Positions 13,558 to 21,463 of a stretch of DNA of 64,000 nucleotides are shown in pieces; the first letter of the stretch is position 1; every line of letters begins with the position of its first letter. The stretch is taken from contig NZ_LT629749.1 in assembly GCF_900105065.1 (NCBI RefSeq), forward strand, positions 1,488,001 through 1,552,000, read 5' to 3'. The stretch is from Friedmanniella luteola. Its GTDB lineage: Bacteria > Actinomycetota > Actinomycetes > Propionibacteriales > Propionibacteriaceae. Position numbers and translations under genes: made by a program. The notes below the pieces were generated by a model. The model was not told the origin of the DNA and did not search any database. It was given only the letters and a program-made list of their open reading frames with translations.

Positions 13558-14562
13558 GTGCTCGCGATCCCCCAGAAGTCCCTGCTCGTCCTCGCGCTGA
13601 GCGGGTCGCTGTTCCTCGCCGCCTGCGGGTCCGACGGCGACGCCGCCACCGACCCGTCGGCCAGCGCGGTGCCGAGCGCCTCCGCCAGCGCCACGCCGAG
13701 CGCGACGCCGTCGAAGGTGCCCGTCTCCAAGGACTTCGACAAGGTCAGCGTCAGCGGCGACTACGGCAAGTCGCCGAAGATCAAGATCGACGCCCCCTAC
13801 GCCGTCGACAAGACGCGCACGAAGGTGCTCGAGGACTCCGACGGGGTCGTGGTGCAGGCCGGTCAGACGGTCGAGGTCAACTACTTCGGCGTCGACGGGC
13901 GGACGGGCAAGAAGTTCGACGAGTCGTTCAGCGCCGGGAAGGCCGTCGCCTTCTCCCTCGACCAGGTGGTGCCCGGCTTCAGCAAGGGCCTCACGGGTCA
14001 GAAGAAGGGCAGCCGCGTCCTCATCGCCATGCCGGGCTCCGACGGCTACGACGCCAGCGGCGGCAACGCGCAGGCGGGCATCGAGGTGGGCGACACCCTC
14101 GTCTTCGTGGTCGACATCGTCGACGTCCAGCTGAGCGAGCCCTCCGGTGCCGCGGTGAAGCCGAAGGCGGGCCTGCCGACGGTCACCGGGGCGCTCGACA
14201 AGCCGGACATCACGATCCCCAAGACCGACCCGCCGAAGACCCTCGTCGTGCAGCCCCTGATCAAGGGCGAGGGCAAGAAGGTCGCCGCCACCGACACCAT
14301 CACCTTCGCGTACCGCTGGGAGATCTGGGAGGACGGCCGGCTCGTCGAGCAGTCCTACGGCCAGAAGCCGGGCAACGCGGCCCTCTCCGGCCTCGTCGCC
14401 GGCCTGCAGGAGGGGCTGACCGGCCAGACCGTCGGCAGCCGGGTGCTGCTGGTGATCCCCCCGGACAAGGGCTACCCCGACGGCAACGCCGAGCCCAAGG
14501 TCGCCAAGGGCGAGACCCTCGTCATGGTCGTCGACCTGCTCTTCGCCCAGGCCGGCCAGTAG
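13558..14562 (+). CDS. lipoprotein with two FKBP-type peptidyl-prolyl isomerase domains
   Basis: A 334-residue secreted lipoprotein. The signal peptide ends in the lipobox LAAC, with lipidated Cys23, followed by a Ser/Ala/Thr-rich linker of about 45 residues. Two FKBP domains follow. The first (about 95-195) has GQTVEVNYFGV, FSLDQVVPGFSKGLTGQKKGSR and VGDTLVFVVDI. The second (about 235-333) has VAGLQEGLTGQTVGSRVLLVIPP. It should catalyse proline isomerisation outside the membrane and help fold exported proteins. The GTG start is 6 bases after a TAGGGT box (13546-13551), so it is probably leaderless. The N-terminus read from this GTG is a good signal peptide. Confidence 0.9.
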   Translation: MLAIPQKSLLVLALSGSLFLAACGSDGDAATDPSASAVPSASASATPSATPSKVPVSKDFDKVSVSGDYGKSPKIKIDAPYAVDKTRTKVLEDSDGVVVQAGQTVEVNYFGVDGRTGKKFDESFSAGKAVAFSLDQVVPGFSKGLTGQKKGSRVLIAMPGSDGYDASGGNAQAGIEVGDTLVFVVDIVDVQLSEPSGAAVKPKAGLPTVTGALDKPDITIPKTDPPKTLVVQPLIKGEGKKVAATDTITFAYRWEIWEDGRLVEQSYGQKPGNAALSGLVAGLQEGLTGQTVGSRVLLVIPPDKGYPDGNAEPKVAKGETLVMVVDLLFAQAGQ

Positions 14563-14576
14563 CAGGACCCCGCTCC

Positions 14577-14610
14577 CCGAGCTCGCCGAAGGCCCGAGCT
14601 CGTCGAAGGC
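14577..14610 (+). repeat. 17-bp tandem repeat in convergent spacer
   Basis: Two adjacent 17-base units (14577-14593 and 14594-14610) match at 16 of 17 positions. Their cores read GAGCTCGCCGAAGG and GAGCTCGTCGAAGG. The spacer separates two convergent genes. The core resembles short CCTTCGACGAGCTC-type repeats that I recall from intergenic regions of high-GC actinobacteria. Confidence 0.6.
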
Positions 14611-14656
14611 CTGAGCCAAGGGCGCGGGGGGGAGCTCGGGGCGCGGTGAGCGCGGC

Positions 14657-15787
14657 TCAGGGAGGGGTGTCCACCAGGGCGGCCGCGTGCCGACCGGCGG
14701 CGGCGGCGGCGAGGAAGTAGGCCGGGTCGCCGTCCAGACCGCGGCCCATCGTGGACAGCGGCACCGGTGAGCCGGTGAGCGCGGTGTCCAACCCCGTGAG
14801 AGGCACCCGGACCGCCCGGTGCCGGCTCAGCGTGGCGACGGCGGCGTCCACCTCCGCGGCCACGGCCACCACGTCGTCGAGCCCGCCCACACCGGTCAGC
14901 GCGCCGGCGGCGGCGAGGTCGGGGACGGCGAGGTCGGCGGGCAGCAGGGCCACCCGGCCGTAGGCCGTGACGCTGTGGTGGGAGAGCCCGCGGTGCCGGG
15001 GCCGGGCGTCGGCCGTCGAGATCCGCAGCGAGCCGACCGGCCGCCCGCCGAGGGTCGCGGCGGCGTTGACCGCCTCGCCCACCCCGACGCCGGAGAAGCC
15101 CCACCGGGTCCCGGTGCCGAGGTTGCCCGGGCCCTGGCTCACCACCACGAGGTCCGCCCCGAGCGCGAGCCGGGCCGCCAGCAGGCCGGAGTGCACCGTG
15201 ACGGCCTCCAGGTCGCCGCCGAAGGCCTGGCCCACCGTCACCGTGCCGGCGAGCAGGCCTCCCTCGCGGAGCCGCGCCACCGTGCGGGAGAACGCCAGCG
15301 GCAGGGCGCCCTGGTCGCTCATCACGTAGACCACGCGCGTGCCGGGCCGGTCGTGCGCGACAGCCAGCAGGGCTGGCGCGAGCGCGGAGTGCAGGTCGGC
15401 GACCAGCACCGGGAGCCCGGCGAGGTCGTCGGCGTCCGCCAGCAGGGCGTGGTGCGGGGACCCCTGCTCGTCCGCCCCCGCGACCATCGCCTGCTGCGGC
15501 AGGTAGCGGGCCTTGACGAGGTGGCCGGCGGGCTGCGGCGGCTGGCCGCGCAGGTCACCGTCGGGGGTCAGGGCGGCGATCACCAGGGCGTAGCCGCCGG
15601 TGCCCAGTCCACGCTCCAGCGCGGCGACGTTCAGCAGCACCCGGTCGCCGACCTCCGGAGCGGCCATCAGCGCGGTGTAGGCCAGCGCCCGCACGGCGGA
15701 CCCGTCGGCGCGGGCCACGGTGAGCTCGACCGCCCCGGGCCATCCGCCGCGGACCACCGTGACGCGCCCGTCAGCCCAGATGATCAT
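14657..15787 (-). CDS. DUF3866 family protein
   Basis: A 376-residue protein of the kind annotated as DUF3866, found in actinobacteria near the pupylation genes. The ATG at 15787 is preferred: a TAGGGT box lies 7 bases upstream on the minus strand, and upstream in-frame sequence is not conserved-looking. The protein is not obviously membrane-bound and has glycine-rich loops such as SQGPGNLGTGTRWGFSGVGVGEA. Recurrent segments include HSGLLAARLALGADLVVVSQGPG and ISTADARPRHRGLSHHS. The function is unknown. It is convergent with the FKBP gene and divergent from pafB, with only 80 bases between the two starts. Confidence 0.8.
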   Translation of the reverse strand: MIIWADGRVTVVRGGWPGAVELTVARADGSAVRALAYTALMAAPEVGDRVLLNVAALERGLGTGGYALVIAALTPDGDLRGQPPQPAGHLVKARYLPQQAMVAGADEQGSPHHALLADADDLAGLPVLVADLHSALAPALLAVAHDRPGTRVVYVMSDQGALPLAFSRTVARLREGGLLAGTVTVGQAFGGDLEAVTVHSGLLAARLALGADLVVVSQGPGNLGTGTRWGFSGVGVGEAVNAAATLGGRPVGSLRISTADARPRHRGLSHHSVTAYGRVALLPADLAVPDLAAAGALTGVGGLDDVVAVAAEVDAAVATLSRHRAVRVPLTGLDTALTGSPVPLSTMGRGLDGDPAYFLAAAAAGRHAAALVDTPP

Positions 15788-15867
15788 GCGGAGAACCCTA
15801 GGGGCTGGTGGCGGCTGGTACGGTTCCACCGACCCGTGGCCCCCGAGCGGGTGAGGAGAACGCACGC

Positions 15868-16848
15868 ATGGCACCGCGCAAGACCGAGCGCATCCTCAAC
15901 CTCACCATCTGCCTGCTGGTCTCCGGCCGTTTCGTGCCCAAGAGCCGCATCCGCGAGGCCGTCGAGGGCTACCACGACCTGACCGACGCCGCCTTCGAGC
16001 GCACCTTCGAGCGGGACAAGGACGAGCTGCGGGCGCTGGGCGTGCCGATCGAGGTGGGCACCTTCGACCCCCTCTTCGACGACGAGCCCGGCTACCGCAT
16101 CCTCCCCGGAGAGTTCGAGCTGCCGCCGATCGACCTCGACGCCGAGGAGGCGTCGGTGGTGGGCGTCGCGGCGCGCGTCTGGCAGCACGCGAGCATGGCC
16201 GCGTCGACGGGGAGCGCGATCGCCAAGCTGCGGGCCGCCGGCGTCGAGCCCGACCCGTCCCTGCTGGCCTCGCTCGAGCCCTCGGTCCAGGCCACCGAGG
16301 CCGGCTTCGAGCCGCTGTGGGTGGCGGTGCTGGAGCGCATCCGGATGAGCTTCACCTACCGCGACGGCAGCCGCCGGACGCTGGAGCCGTGGGGGATGAC
16401 GTCCTCGAAGGGCCGCTGGTACGTCATCGGCCGCGACGTCGACCGGGACGCGACCCGGATGTTCAAGCTCTCCCGGATGACCGACCTGCCCCGGCGGGAG
16501 TCCAAGCCCGGGGCGTACGCGGTGCCGGCCGACCTCGACCTGCGCTCGCTGGCCCGGGCGCTGAGCCCCCGCGAGCCGACCGAGGAGGCGGTCCTCGCGC
16601 TCCGGGCCGGGCGGGCCCCCGGGCTGCGCCGACGGGGCCGGCCCGGCAGCAGCGACGTCCCGCTGCCCAGCGGCTTCGAGGTGCACGTCGTCGCCTTCTC
16701 CGACCTGCGCTCGGGCGCCGAGGAGATCTGCCGCTACGGCGCCGACGTGGTCGTGCTGGAGCCGGCGGAGCTGCGTGAGCGGGTGGTGCAGGGGCTCACG
16801 GCGGTCGCCCGCCGCACGGCGGTGCCGGCGACCAGCGGGGCGGCATGA
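15868..16848 (+). CDS. pafB: transcriptional regulator PafB (WYL domain)
   Basis: A 326-residue WYL-domain regulator. The N-terminal winged helix starts KTERILNLTICLLVSGRFV, followed by the typical RDKDELRALGVPIE segment. The WYL-like domain (about 140-215) has FTYRDGSRRTLEPWGM and GRWYVIGRD, and a WCX-type C-terminal part follows. With PafC it forms the PafBC activator of the LexA-independent DNA-damage response, established in mycobacteria. The start is ATG 15868 behind a GAGGAG site; a TACGGT box at 15819-15824 suggests a 37-base leader. The stop overlaps the ATG of pafC. Confidence 0.93.
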   Translation: MAPRKTERILNLTICLLVSGRFVPKSRIREAVEGYHDLTDAAFERTFERDKDELRALGVPIEVGTFDPLFDDEPGYRILPGEFELPPIDLDAEEASVVGVAARVWQHASMAASTGSAIAKLRAAGVEPDPSLLASLEPSVQATEAGFEPLWVAVLERIRMSFTYRDGSRRTLEPWGMTSSKGRWYVIGRDVDRDATRMFKLSRMTDLPRRESKPGAYAVPADLDLRSLARALSPREPTEEAVLALRAGRAPGLRRRGRPGSSDVPLPSGFEVHVVAFSDLRSGAEEICRYGADVVVLEPAELRERVVQGLTAVARRTAVPATSGAA

Positions 16849-17816
16849 CCTCCCAGGCGCAGGTGCGCCGGCTGCTGAGCCTCGTGCCCTACCTCCGCGA
16901 GCACGACGGCGCCGCGATGGCCGACGTGGCCAAGGCGTTCGGGATCAGCGTCCGCACGCTGCGCGAGGACCTCAACGTGCTCTGGATGTGCGGGATGCCG
17001 GGGCTGACCCCGGGCGACCTCATCGACATCGACATGGACGCCGTGGAGGGGGAGGGCGTCATCCACCTGAGCAACGCCGACTACCTGACGCGGCCGCTGC
17101 GGCTCTCCACCGACGAGGCCCTCGCGCTGGTGCTGGGGCTGCGGACGCTGCGCGAGATCGCCGGTCCCGGGCAGCGCGCGGCCGTGGACCGGGCGCTGCG
17201 CAAGCTGGAAGCCGCCTCGGGGTCGGCACCCACGGACCAGGCCAGCGTCAGCGTCACCGCGGCGCAGGACGAGATCCAGGCCCGGATCGCCGAGGGCCTG
17301 CAGCGGCAGGTGCAGCTGGACCTCACCTACGACGTGGCCTCGCGCGCCGAGACGACCCGGCGGATGGTCGACCCGCTGCGGGTCTTCGTCCTCGAGGGGT
17401 ACGGCTACCTCGAGGCGTGGTGCCACTCGGCGGTGGCCCTGCGCACCTTCCGGCTGGACCGGATCGCGGCCGTCGAGGTGACCGACCTGCCGGTCGAGGC
17501 GCACGACGTCGTCCTCAAGGACCTGACCAAGGGCTGGTTCGAGACGCTCAAGGACGCCCCGCTCGTCACCCTCGACCTCGCACCCGAGGCGACCTGGGTG
17601 GCGGAGTACTACCCGACCGAGGCGACGTCCGCGCGCCCGGACGGCGGGCTGACGGTGACGCTCCGGGTCCGCGACCCCGGCTGGCTGCGCGGCCTGCTCC
17701 TGGGGCTGCGGGGCGGGGCCACCGTCGTCGCCCCGGCGGGAGCCGGCGACTCCGCGGCCGAGGCCGCCCAGGAGGCGCTGGACCAGTACGCCGTGCTCTT
17801 CGCCCCGGCGGGCTGA
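16845..17816 (+). CDS. pafC: transcriptional regulator PafC (WYL domain)
   Basis: A 323-residue partner of PafB, coupled to it by an ATGA overlap. It starts with a winged helix (VRRLLSLVPYLREHDGAAMADVAKAFGISVRTLREDLNVL). The WYL region contains TRRMVDPLRVFVLEGYGYLEAWCHSA, and a WCX domain follows. PafB and PafC are paralogues that act together at promoters of recA and repair genes. The gene ends 7 bases before the convergent MerR gene. Confidence 0.93.
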   Translation: MTSQAQVRRLLSLVPYLREHDGAAMADVAKAFGISVRTLREDLNVLWMCGMPGLTPGDLIDIDMDAVEGEGVIHLSNADYLTRPLRLSTDEALALVLGLRTLREIAGPGQRAAVDRALRKLEAASGSAPTDQASVSVTAAQDEIQARIAEGLQRQVQLDLTYDVASRAETTRRMVDPLRVFVLEGYGYLEAWCHSAVALRTFRLDRIAAVEVTDLPVEAHDVVLKDLTKGWFETLKDAPLVTLDLAPEATWVAEYYPTEATSARPDGGLTVTLRVRDPGWLRGLLLGLRGGATVVAPAGAGDSAAEAAQEALDQYAVLFAPAG

Positions 17817-17823
17817 GCCCGGC

Positions 17824-18147
17824 TCACGCCGACGGGGAGGACCCGTCGGTGGCGCCGTCAGCGTTCTGACGGACCTCGGCGAGGTCGTCCTGCAGGTCGA
17901 GCACCATGGCGACCCCGGCGAGGTTGAGCCCGGCGTCGAGCAGGGCGGTGATCCGACCGAGCCGGACGACGTCGTCGCGGCTGTACAGCCGGGTGCCGCC
18001 CGCGGTCCGGCTGGGGGTGAGCAGCCCGCGGCGCTCGTAGAGCCGCAGGTTCTGCACCCCGGTGCCGACCAGCTCGGCGGTCACCGAGATGCCGTACAGA
18101 CCGCGGGCGTCCGCGTCCGAACCCGGCTCCACTTTTTCTGCTGCCAC
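17824..18147 (-). CDS. MerR-family regulator next to hsp20 (HspR-like)
   Basis: A 107-residue regulator with the MerR winged-helix signature [32 protein letters not shown], then [30 protein letters not shown]. The short C-terminal helix lacks cysteines for metal sensing, so it resembles HspR-type heat-shock repressors rather than metal or redox MerRs. It starts with GTG, 98 bases from the divergent hsp20 gene, and probably represses both. An inverted repeat lies between them. Confidence 0.85.
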   Translation of the reverse strand: MAAEKVEPGSDADARGLYGISVTAELVGTGVQNLRLYERRGLLTPSRTAGGTRLYSRDDVVRLGRITALLDAGLNLAGVAMVLDLQDDLAEVRQNADGATDGSSPSA

Positions 18148-18170
18148 GCTTGCAGGCTAGCCGCTGCGGG

Positions 18171-18191
18171 TGCTATAAACAATCTGTAGCA
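18171..18191. promoter_or_regulatory. candidate operator between merR and hsp20
   Basis: TGCTATA (18171-18177), a 7-base spacer, then TGTAGCA (18185-18191) form an inverted repeat matching at 6 of 7 positions. It lies in the divergent spacer and is AT-rich compared with its surroundings. MerR-family regulators bind such interrupted palindromes in promoter spacers. It differs in sequence from the HAIR element of HspR. Confidence 0.5.
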
Positions 18192-18245
18192 GCGAACACA
18201 GATCACTGCTCACCACCTCACATCACCGTCGAAGGGAGAGACCCC

Positions 18246-18689
18246 ATGTTGATGCGCACCGACCCGTTCCGCGACCTCGACCGGCTCACCCAGCAGGTGT
18301 TCGGCACCGCCGCACGTCCGGCCATGATGTCGATGGACGCCTGGCGGGAGGGCGACACCTTCACCGTCGAGTTCGACCTGCCGGGCATCGACCCCAGCTC
18401 GATCGACCTCGACGTCGAGCGGAACGTGCTCACCGTCCGCGCCGACCGGCCCGCGCGCGAGGGCATCGCCGAGCTCGTCGCCGCCGAGCGGCCGCGCGGC
18501 GTCTTCAGCCGCCAGCTGATCCTCGGCGACAACCTCGACACCGAGCGGATCAGTGCCGCCTACCACGCCGGCGTCCTGCGGCTGGATATCCCCGTGGCCG
18601 AGAAGGCGAAGCCGCGCAAGATCAGCGTCCAGGCCAGCGAGGACTCGCAGATCGTCGAGGGCGAGAGCCAGAAGGTCCTGCAGAGCTAG
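18246..18689 (+). CDS. Hsp20/alpha-crystallin small heat-shock protein
   Basis: A 147-residue small heat-shock protein that holds unfolding proteins in the cytoplasm. The alpha-crystallin domain spans about residues 28-120 ([20 protein letters not shown] to the end of the strand set). It contains the [18 protein letters not shown] segment, close to the GxLxLxIP consensus. The ATG at 18246 follows a GAAGGGAGAG ribosome site. It is transcribed away from the MerR gene and ends in a strong hairpin terminator. Confidence 0.93.
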   Translation: MLMRTDPFRDLDRLTQQVFGTAARPAMMSMDAWREGDTFTVEFDLPGIDPSSIDLDVERNVLTVRADRPAREGIAELVAAERPRGVFSRQLILGDNLDTERISAAYHAGVLRLDIPVAEKAKPRKISVQASEDSQIVEGESQKVLQS

Positions 18690-18708
18690 CTGGTCCTCGC
18701 TCGGACGC

Positions 18709-18757
18709 GGACCGCGCTCCGGCCTCCGTCGACGTCGTCGACGGAGGCGCGCGGTCC
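18709..18757 (+). terminator. hairpin terminator after hsp20
   Basis: A perfect 10-bp stem (18723-18732 with 18738-18747, loop CGTCG) is enclosed by a second pairing, GGACCGCG (18709-18716) with CGCGGTCC (18750-18757). There is no T tract, as is usual in high-GC actinobacteria. Confidence 0.65.
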
Positions 18758-18823
18758 GTGTGCCGGGTCGGCACCGCCGCCTCGTGCGGTGATGCCGAGC
18801 GAGACCACCTCTAGACTCGGCTC

Positions 18824-19054
18824 GTGCTCTGGGTCGTCCTGTTCCTCGTCCTCGCGCTGGGGGCGCTGGCCGTGCTGGTCGGCTACGCCGTCTGGCTGGC
18901 CCACAAGACCGCTGACGTGCTCAGCGAGGTGGGCCAGCTCGCGGACCGAGCCGCCCAGCTGGCCGACCTCGTCGGTCAGGTCGGGGTGCCCGCGGCGGCG
19001 CCCGGCGAGTCCCCGACCGGTCCTGTGACCGGACGTGCGGGGCGCGGGCGGTAG
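18824..19054 (+). CDS. small single-span membrane protein
   Basis: A 76-residue protein with one N-terminal membrane segment (LWVVLFLVLALGALAVLVGYAVWL). A short amphipathic stretch with repeated Leu/Ala heptads (ADVLSEVGQLADRAAQLADLVGQVG) and a Pro/Gly tail follow. The GTG start lies 6 bases after a TAGACT box (18812-18817), which supports it as a leaderless gene. No family is recognised. It sits between hsp20 and tatA. Confidence 0.6.
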   Translation: MLWVVLFLVLALGALAVLVGYAVWLAHKTADVLSEVGQLADRAAQLADLVGQVGVPAAAPGESPTGPVTGRAGRGR

Positions 19055-19177
19055 CAGCCGACCGGGGCGGCCGACGCCGAGACCCGGTCCCCGAGCGGAC
19101 CCCGTTGCGGTGCGGCCGACGTAGGATGACCGACAGGCGTAGGCAACGCCGCCGCATCTGGGAAACGAGGCACCTCC

Positions 19178-19585
19178 ATGCTCCACCCGCTGATCTTCAA
19201 CCTCGGTCCGACCGAGCTGATCATCATCTTGGTCATCGTCCTGCTGCTCTTCGGCGGCTCCCGTCTCGCCGGTCTGGGCAAGAGCACGGGCCGCGCGCTG
19301 AAGGAGTTCAAGGAGGAGACCAAGGGTCTCCGCGACAAGGACGAGCCGGAGCAGGGCGGCACGACCGCCGGCGGCGCCACCAGCCAGACGCCGCAGATCG
19401 CCCCGTACCCGCCCCAGCAGACCGGCTACACCCAGCCGCAGCAGACCGGGTACGGCCAGCCGCAGCAGAACGGCTACGGCCAGCCGCAGGCCCCGCAGCA
19501 GCAGCCCTACGCCGACAACGCCTACCCGCCGGCGCCGTCCGACGTGGAGCAGCCCGCTGACCGCGACCTGCGCCGCGACGTCTGA
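19178..19585 (+). CDS. tatA: Sec-independent protein translocase subunit TatA
   Basis: A 135-residue TatA. The N-terminal membrane helix (LGPTELIIILVIVLLLFGG) is followed by the Phe-Gly hinge and an amphipathic helix (LAGLGKSTGRALKEFKEETKG). TatA oligomers form the pore for folded proteins with twin-arginine signals. The tail from about residue 60 is unusually Gln/Pro/Tyr-rich with three 8-residue repeats. A TAGGAT box at 19122-19127 is a plausible -10 element, giving a leader of about 45 bases. tatC follows 15 bases later. Confidence 0.95.
   Translation: MLHPLIFNLGPTELIIILVIVLLLFGGSRLAGLGKSTGRALKEFKEETKGLRDKDEPEQGGTTAGGATSQTPQIAPYPPQQTGYTQPQQTGYGQPQQNGYGQPQAPQQQPYADNAYPPAPSDVEQPADRDLRRDV
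19415..19486 (+). repeat. 24-bp x 3 coding repeat in tatA tail
   Basis: Three in-frame 24-base units at 19415-19438, 19439-19462 and 19463-19486 encode QQTGYTQP, QQTGYGQP and QQNGYGQP. The units are near-identical at DNA level, so copy number may vary between strains. Confidence 0.85.
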
Positions 19586-19600
19586 CCCAGACCCCCACCG

Positions 19601-20533
19601 GTGTCCCTCACCATCAAGGGGCGGCCCCTGAAGCTCAGCTTCGCCTGGCTCCGGCCGCCGCCCGCGCCCGCCGACGGGTCGATGACCCTCTTCGAGCACC
19701 TCCGGGAGCTGCGCTACCGCCTCGTCGTCGCCGCCCTGGCCATCACGGTCGGCACGATCGTCGCGTGGTTCTTCCGGGGGGTGCTCATCGACGTCCTGCT
19801 CGCGCCCTACTACCAGGCGGCGGCCGACCTCAAGGCCAAGAACCCGGCCGCGGTGCTGCAGGTCGTCAACAACGGGATCGCCTCGCCGTTCACCCTGGCC
19901 CTCAAGGTCTCGGCGCTGGCCGGGCTCATCCTCACCTCGCCGATCTGGCTCTGGCAGGTCTGGTCCTTCATCGTCCCGGGCCTGCTGGCCAAGGAGAAGA
20001 AGTGGGCGATGATCTTCATCGCCGCCGCCACCCCGCTCTTCTGCGCCGGCGTCGCCGTCGGCTACATCGTGATGCCGAAGGGCATCAGCGTGCTGCTCGG
20101 CTTCACCGAGGGCGGCGTCACCAACCTGCAGGACATCAACCAGTTCCTGTCGTTCCTGATGCGCCTGATGCTGGTGTTCGGGGCGGCGTTCCTGATCCCG
20201 CTGGTCGTGCTGATGCTCAACATCCTCGGCGTGGTGCCGGCCCGCTACCTGTCGAAGTACCGCACCTACGTCATCTTCGGCACCTTCGTGTTCGGGGCGA
20301 TCGCCACCCCGTCCACCGACCCGTTCTCGATGCTGGCCCTCGCGGCCCCGATGACGGTGCTCTTCCTGGCCGCCGAGATCATCGCCCACATCCTCGACCG
20401 CCGGAAGGCGCGCCGCGCCGCCCTGGCCGGTGACGACCTGCTGCTGGCGGGGAGCGTCGACCAGGACACGGCGCTCCAGCAGCTCAGCGAGGACGACGAC
20501 GACGACGACGGCTCCCGGAGCAGCGGGAGCTAG
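19601..20533 (+). CDS. tatC: Sec-independent protein translocase subunit TatC
   Basis: A 310-residue polytopic membrane protein, the twin-arginine signal receptor. The conserved MTLFEHLRELRYRLVVAALA block begins at residue 28, where the glutamate of the EHLRELR segment helps bind the signal peptide. Six membrane spans follow, with the PLVVLMLNILGVV and ARYLSKYRTYVIFGTFVFGAI segments seen in TatC. The C-terminus has a run of aspartates (EDDDDDDG). The GTG at 19601 gives a 27-residue N-terminal extension; ATG 19682 is an alternative start. Confidence 0.95.
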   Translation: MSLTIKGRPLKLSFAWLRPPPAPADGSMTLFEHLRELRYRLVVAALAITVGTIVAWFFRGVLIDVLLAPYYQAAADLKAKNPAAVLQVVNNGIASPFTLALKVSALAGLILTSPIWLWQVWSFIVPGLLAKEKKWAMIFIAAATPLFCAGVAVGYIVMPKGISVLLGFTEGGVTNLQDINQFLSFLMRLMLVFGAAFLIPLVVLMLNILGVVPARYLSKYRTYVIFGTFVFGAIATPSTDPFSMLALAAPMTVLFLAAEIIAHILDRRKARRAALAGDDLLLAGSVDQDTALQQLSEDDDDDDGSRSSGS

Positions 20534-20539
20534 GGGGCC

Positions 20540-21451
20540 GTGCCCCGACGCATCGTGCTGGTCGTCAACCCGACGGCCGGCCGGGGCCGGGCCGCCCGGG
20601 CCCTGCCCGCGGTCCAGGACCGCCTCCGCGCGTCCGGGGCCGACCTCCGGGTGGTGCCCAGCACCGACTACGGGCACGCGCGCGACGCGATGGCCTCGGC
20701 CGTCGCGTCCGGTGCCGACGTGCTCGCGGTGATGGGCGGGGACGGGATGATGCACCTGGGCCTCAACGCGTGCGCCGACCAGGCGGCGGCCCAGCCGACC
20801 CTGCTGGGCCTGATCCCCGGTGGGACCGGCAACGACCTCTGCCGCGGCGTCGGGCTCGACCCCGCCGACCCGGTGGCGGCGGCCGGTGTGGTGGCCGACG
20901 GCACCCGCCGCGACCTCGACCTGATCCGGGTGGCGGGGCGCTACGTCGGGGCCGTGCTGGCCACCGGCTTCGACGCCCTCGTCAACCGGCGGGCCAACGG
21001 GATGCCCTTCCCGCGCGGCTCCGCCCGCTACCCGCTCGCGGCGCTGGCCGAGCTGCGGGTCTTCTCCCCGCTCCGCTACCGGCTGGTCCTCGACGGCGCC
21101 GTGCGCGAGCTGGAGGCCATGCTGGTCGCGGTCGGCAACACCACCACCTACGGCGGCGGCATGCAGATCTGCCCGGCCGCCGACGCCACGGACGGCTGGC
21201 TGGACGTCACCGTGATCCACCCGGTCAACCGGCTCACGCTGCTCCGGCTGCTGCCGCAGATGAACTCCGGCCGGTTCGCCCGGCACCCCTGCGTCGAGCA
21301 GCTGCGGGCCCGCGTCGTCCGGGTCGACGGGGAGACCGACGACGGGGGACCGCTGGTCACCTTCGGGGACGGGGAGCAGGTCGGCGCCGTGCCGGTCGAC
21401 GCCACGGTGGCCCCGGAGGTCCTCCCGCTGGTGGTTTCGACGGCCCGGTAA
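20540..21451 (+). CDS. diacylglycerol/lipid kinase (DagK/YegS family)
   Basis: A 303-residue lipid kinase. It has the opening IVLVVNPTAGRGRA, the catalytic loop GGDGM at residues 66-70 (usually GGDGT), and the substrate-binding IPGGTGNDL at 92-100. A C-terminal beta-rich domain includes NTTTYGGGMQICPAADATDGWLDV. It phosphorylates diacylglycerol or a related lipid at the membrane, returning it to phospholipid synthesis. The GTG start is 6 bases after the tatC stop and helY follows 12 bases later, so it is probably one transcript. In mycobacteria tatC and helY are direct neighbours, so this gene is an addition to that order. Confidence 0.9.
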   Translation: MPRRIVLVVNPTAGRGRAARALPAVQDRLRASGADLRVVPSTDYGHARDAMASAVASGADVLAVMGGDGMMHLGLNACADQAAAQPTLLGLIPGGTGNDLCRGVGLDPADPVAAAGVVADGTRRDLDLIRVAGRYVGAVLATGFDALVNRRANGMPFPRGSARYPLAALAELRVFSPLRYRLVLDGAVRELEAMLVAVGNTTTYGGGMQICPAADATDGWLDVTVIHPVNRLTLLRLLPQMNSGRFARHPCVEQLRARVVRVDGETDDGGPLVTFGDGEQVGAVPVDATVAPEVLPLVVSTAR

Positions 21452-21463
21452 CTTGGGTCCATC

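Noticed and set aside
18686-21286. 866-residue minus-strand frame opposite tatA-tatC-lipid kinase
   Set aside because: It spans three real genes on the other strand and is made of His/Gly/Gln/Arg-rich low-complexity sequence.
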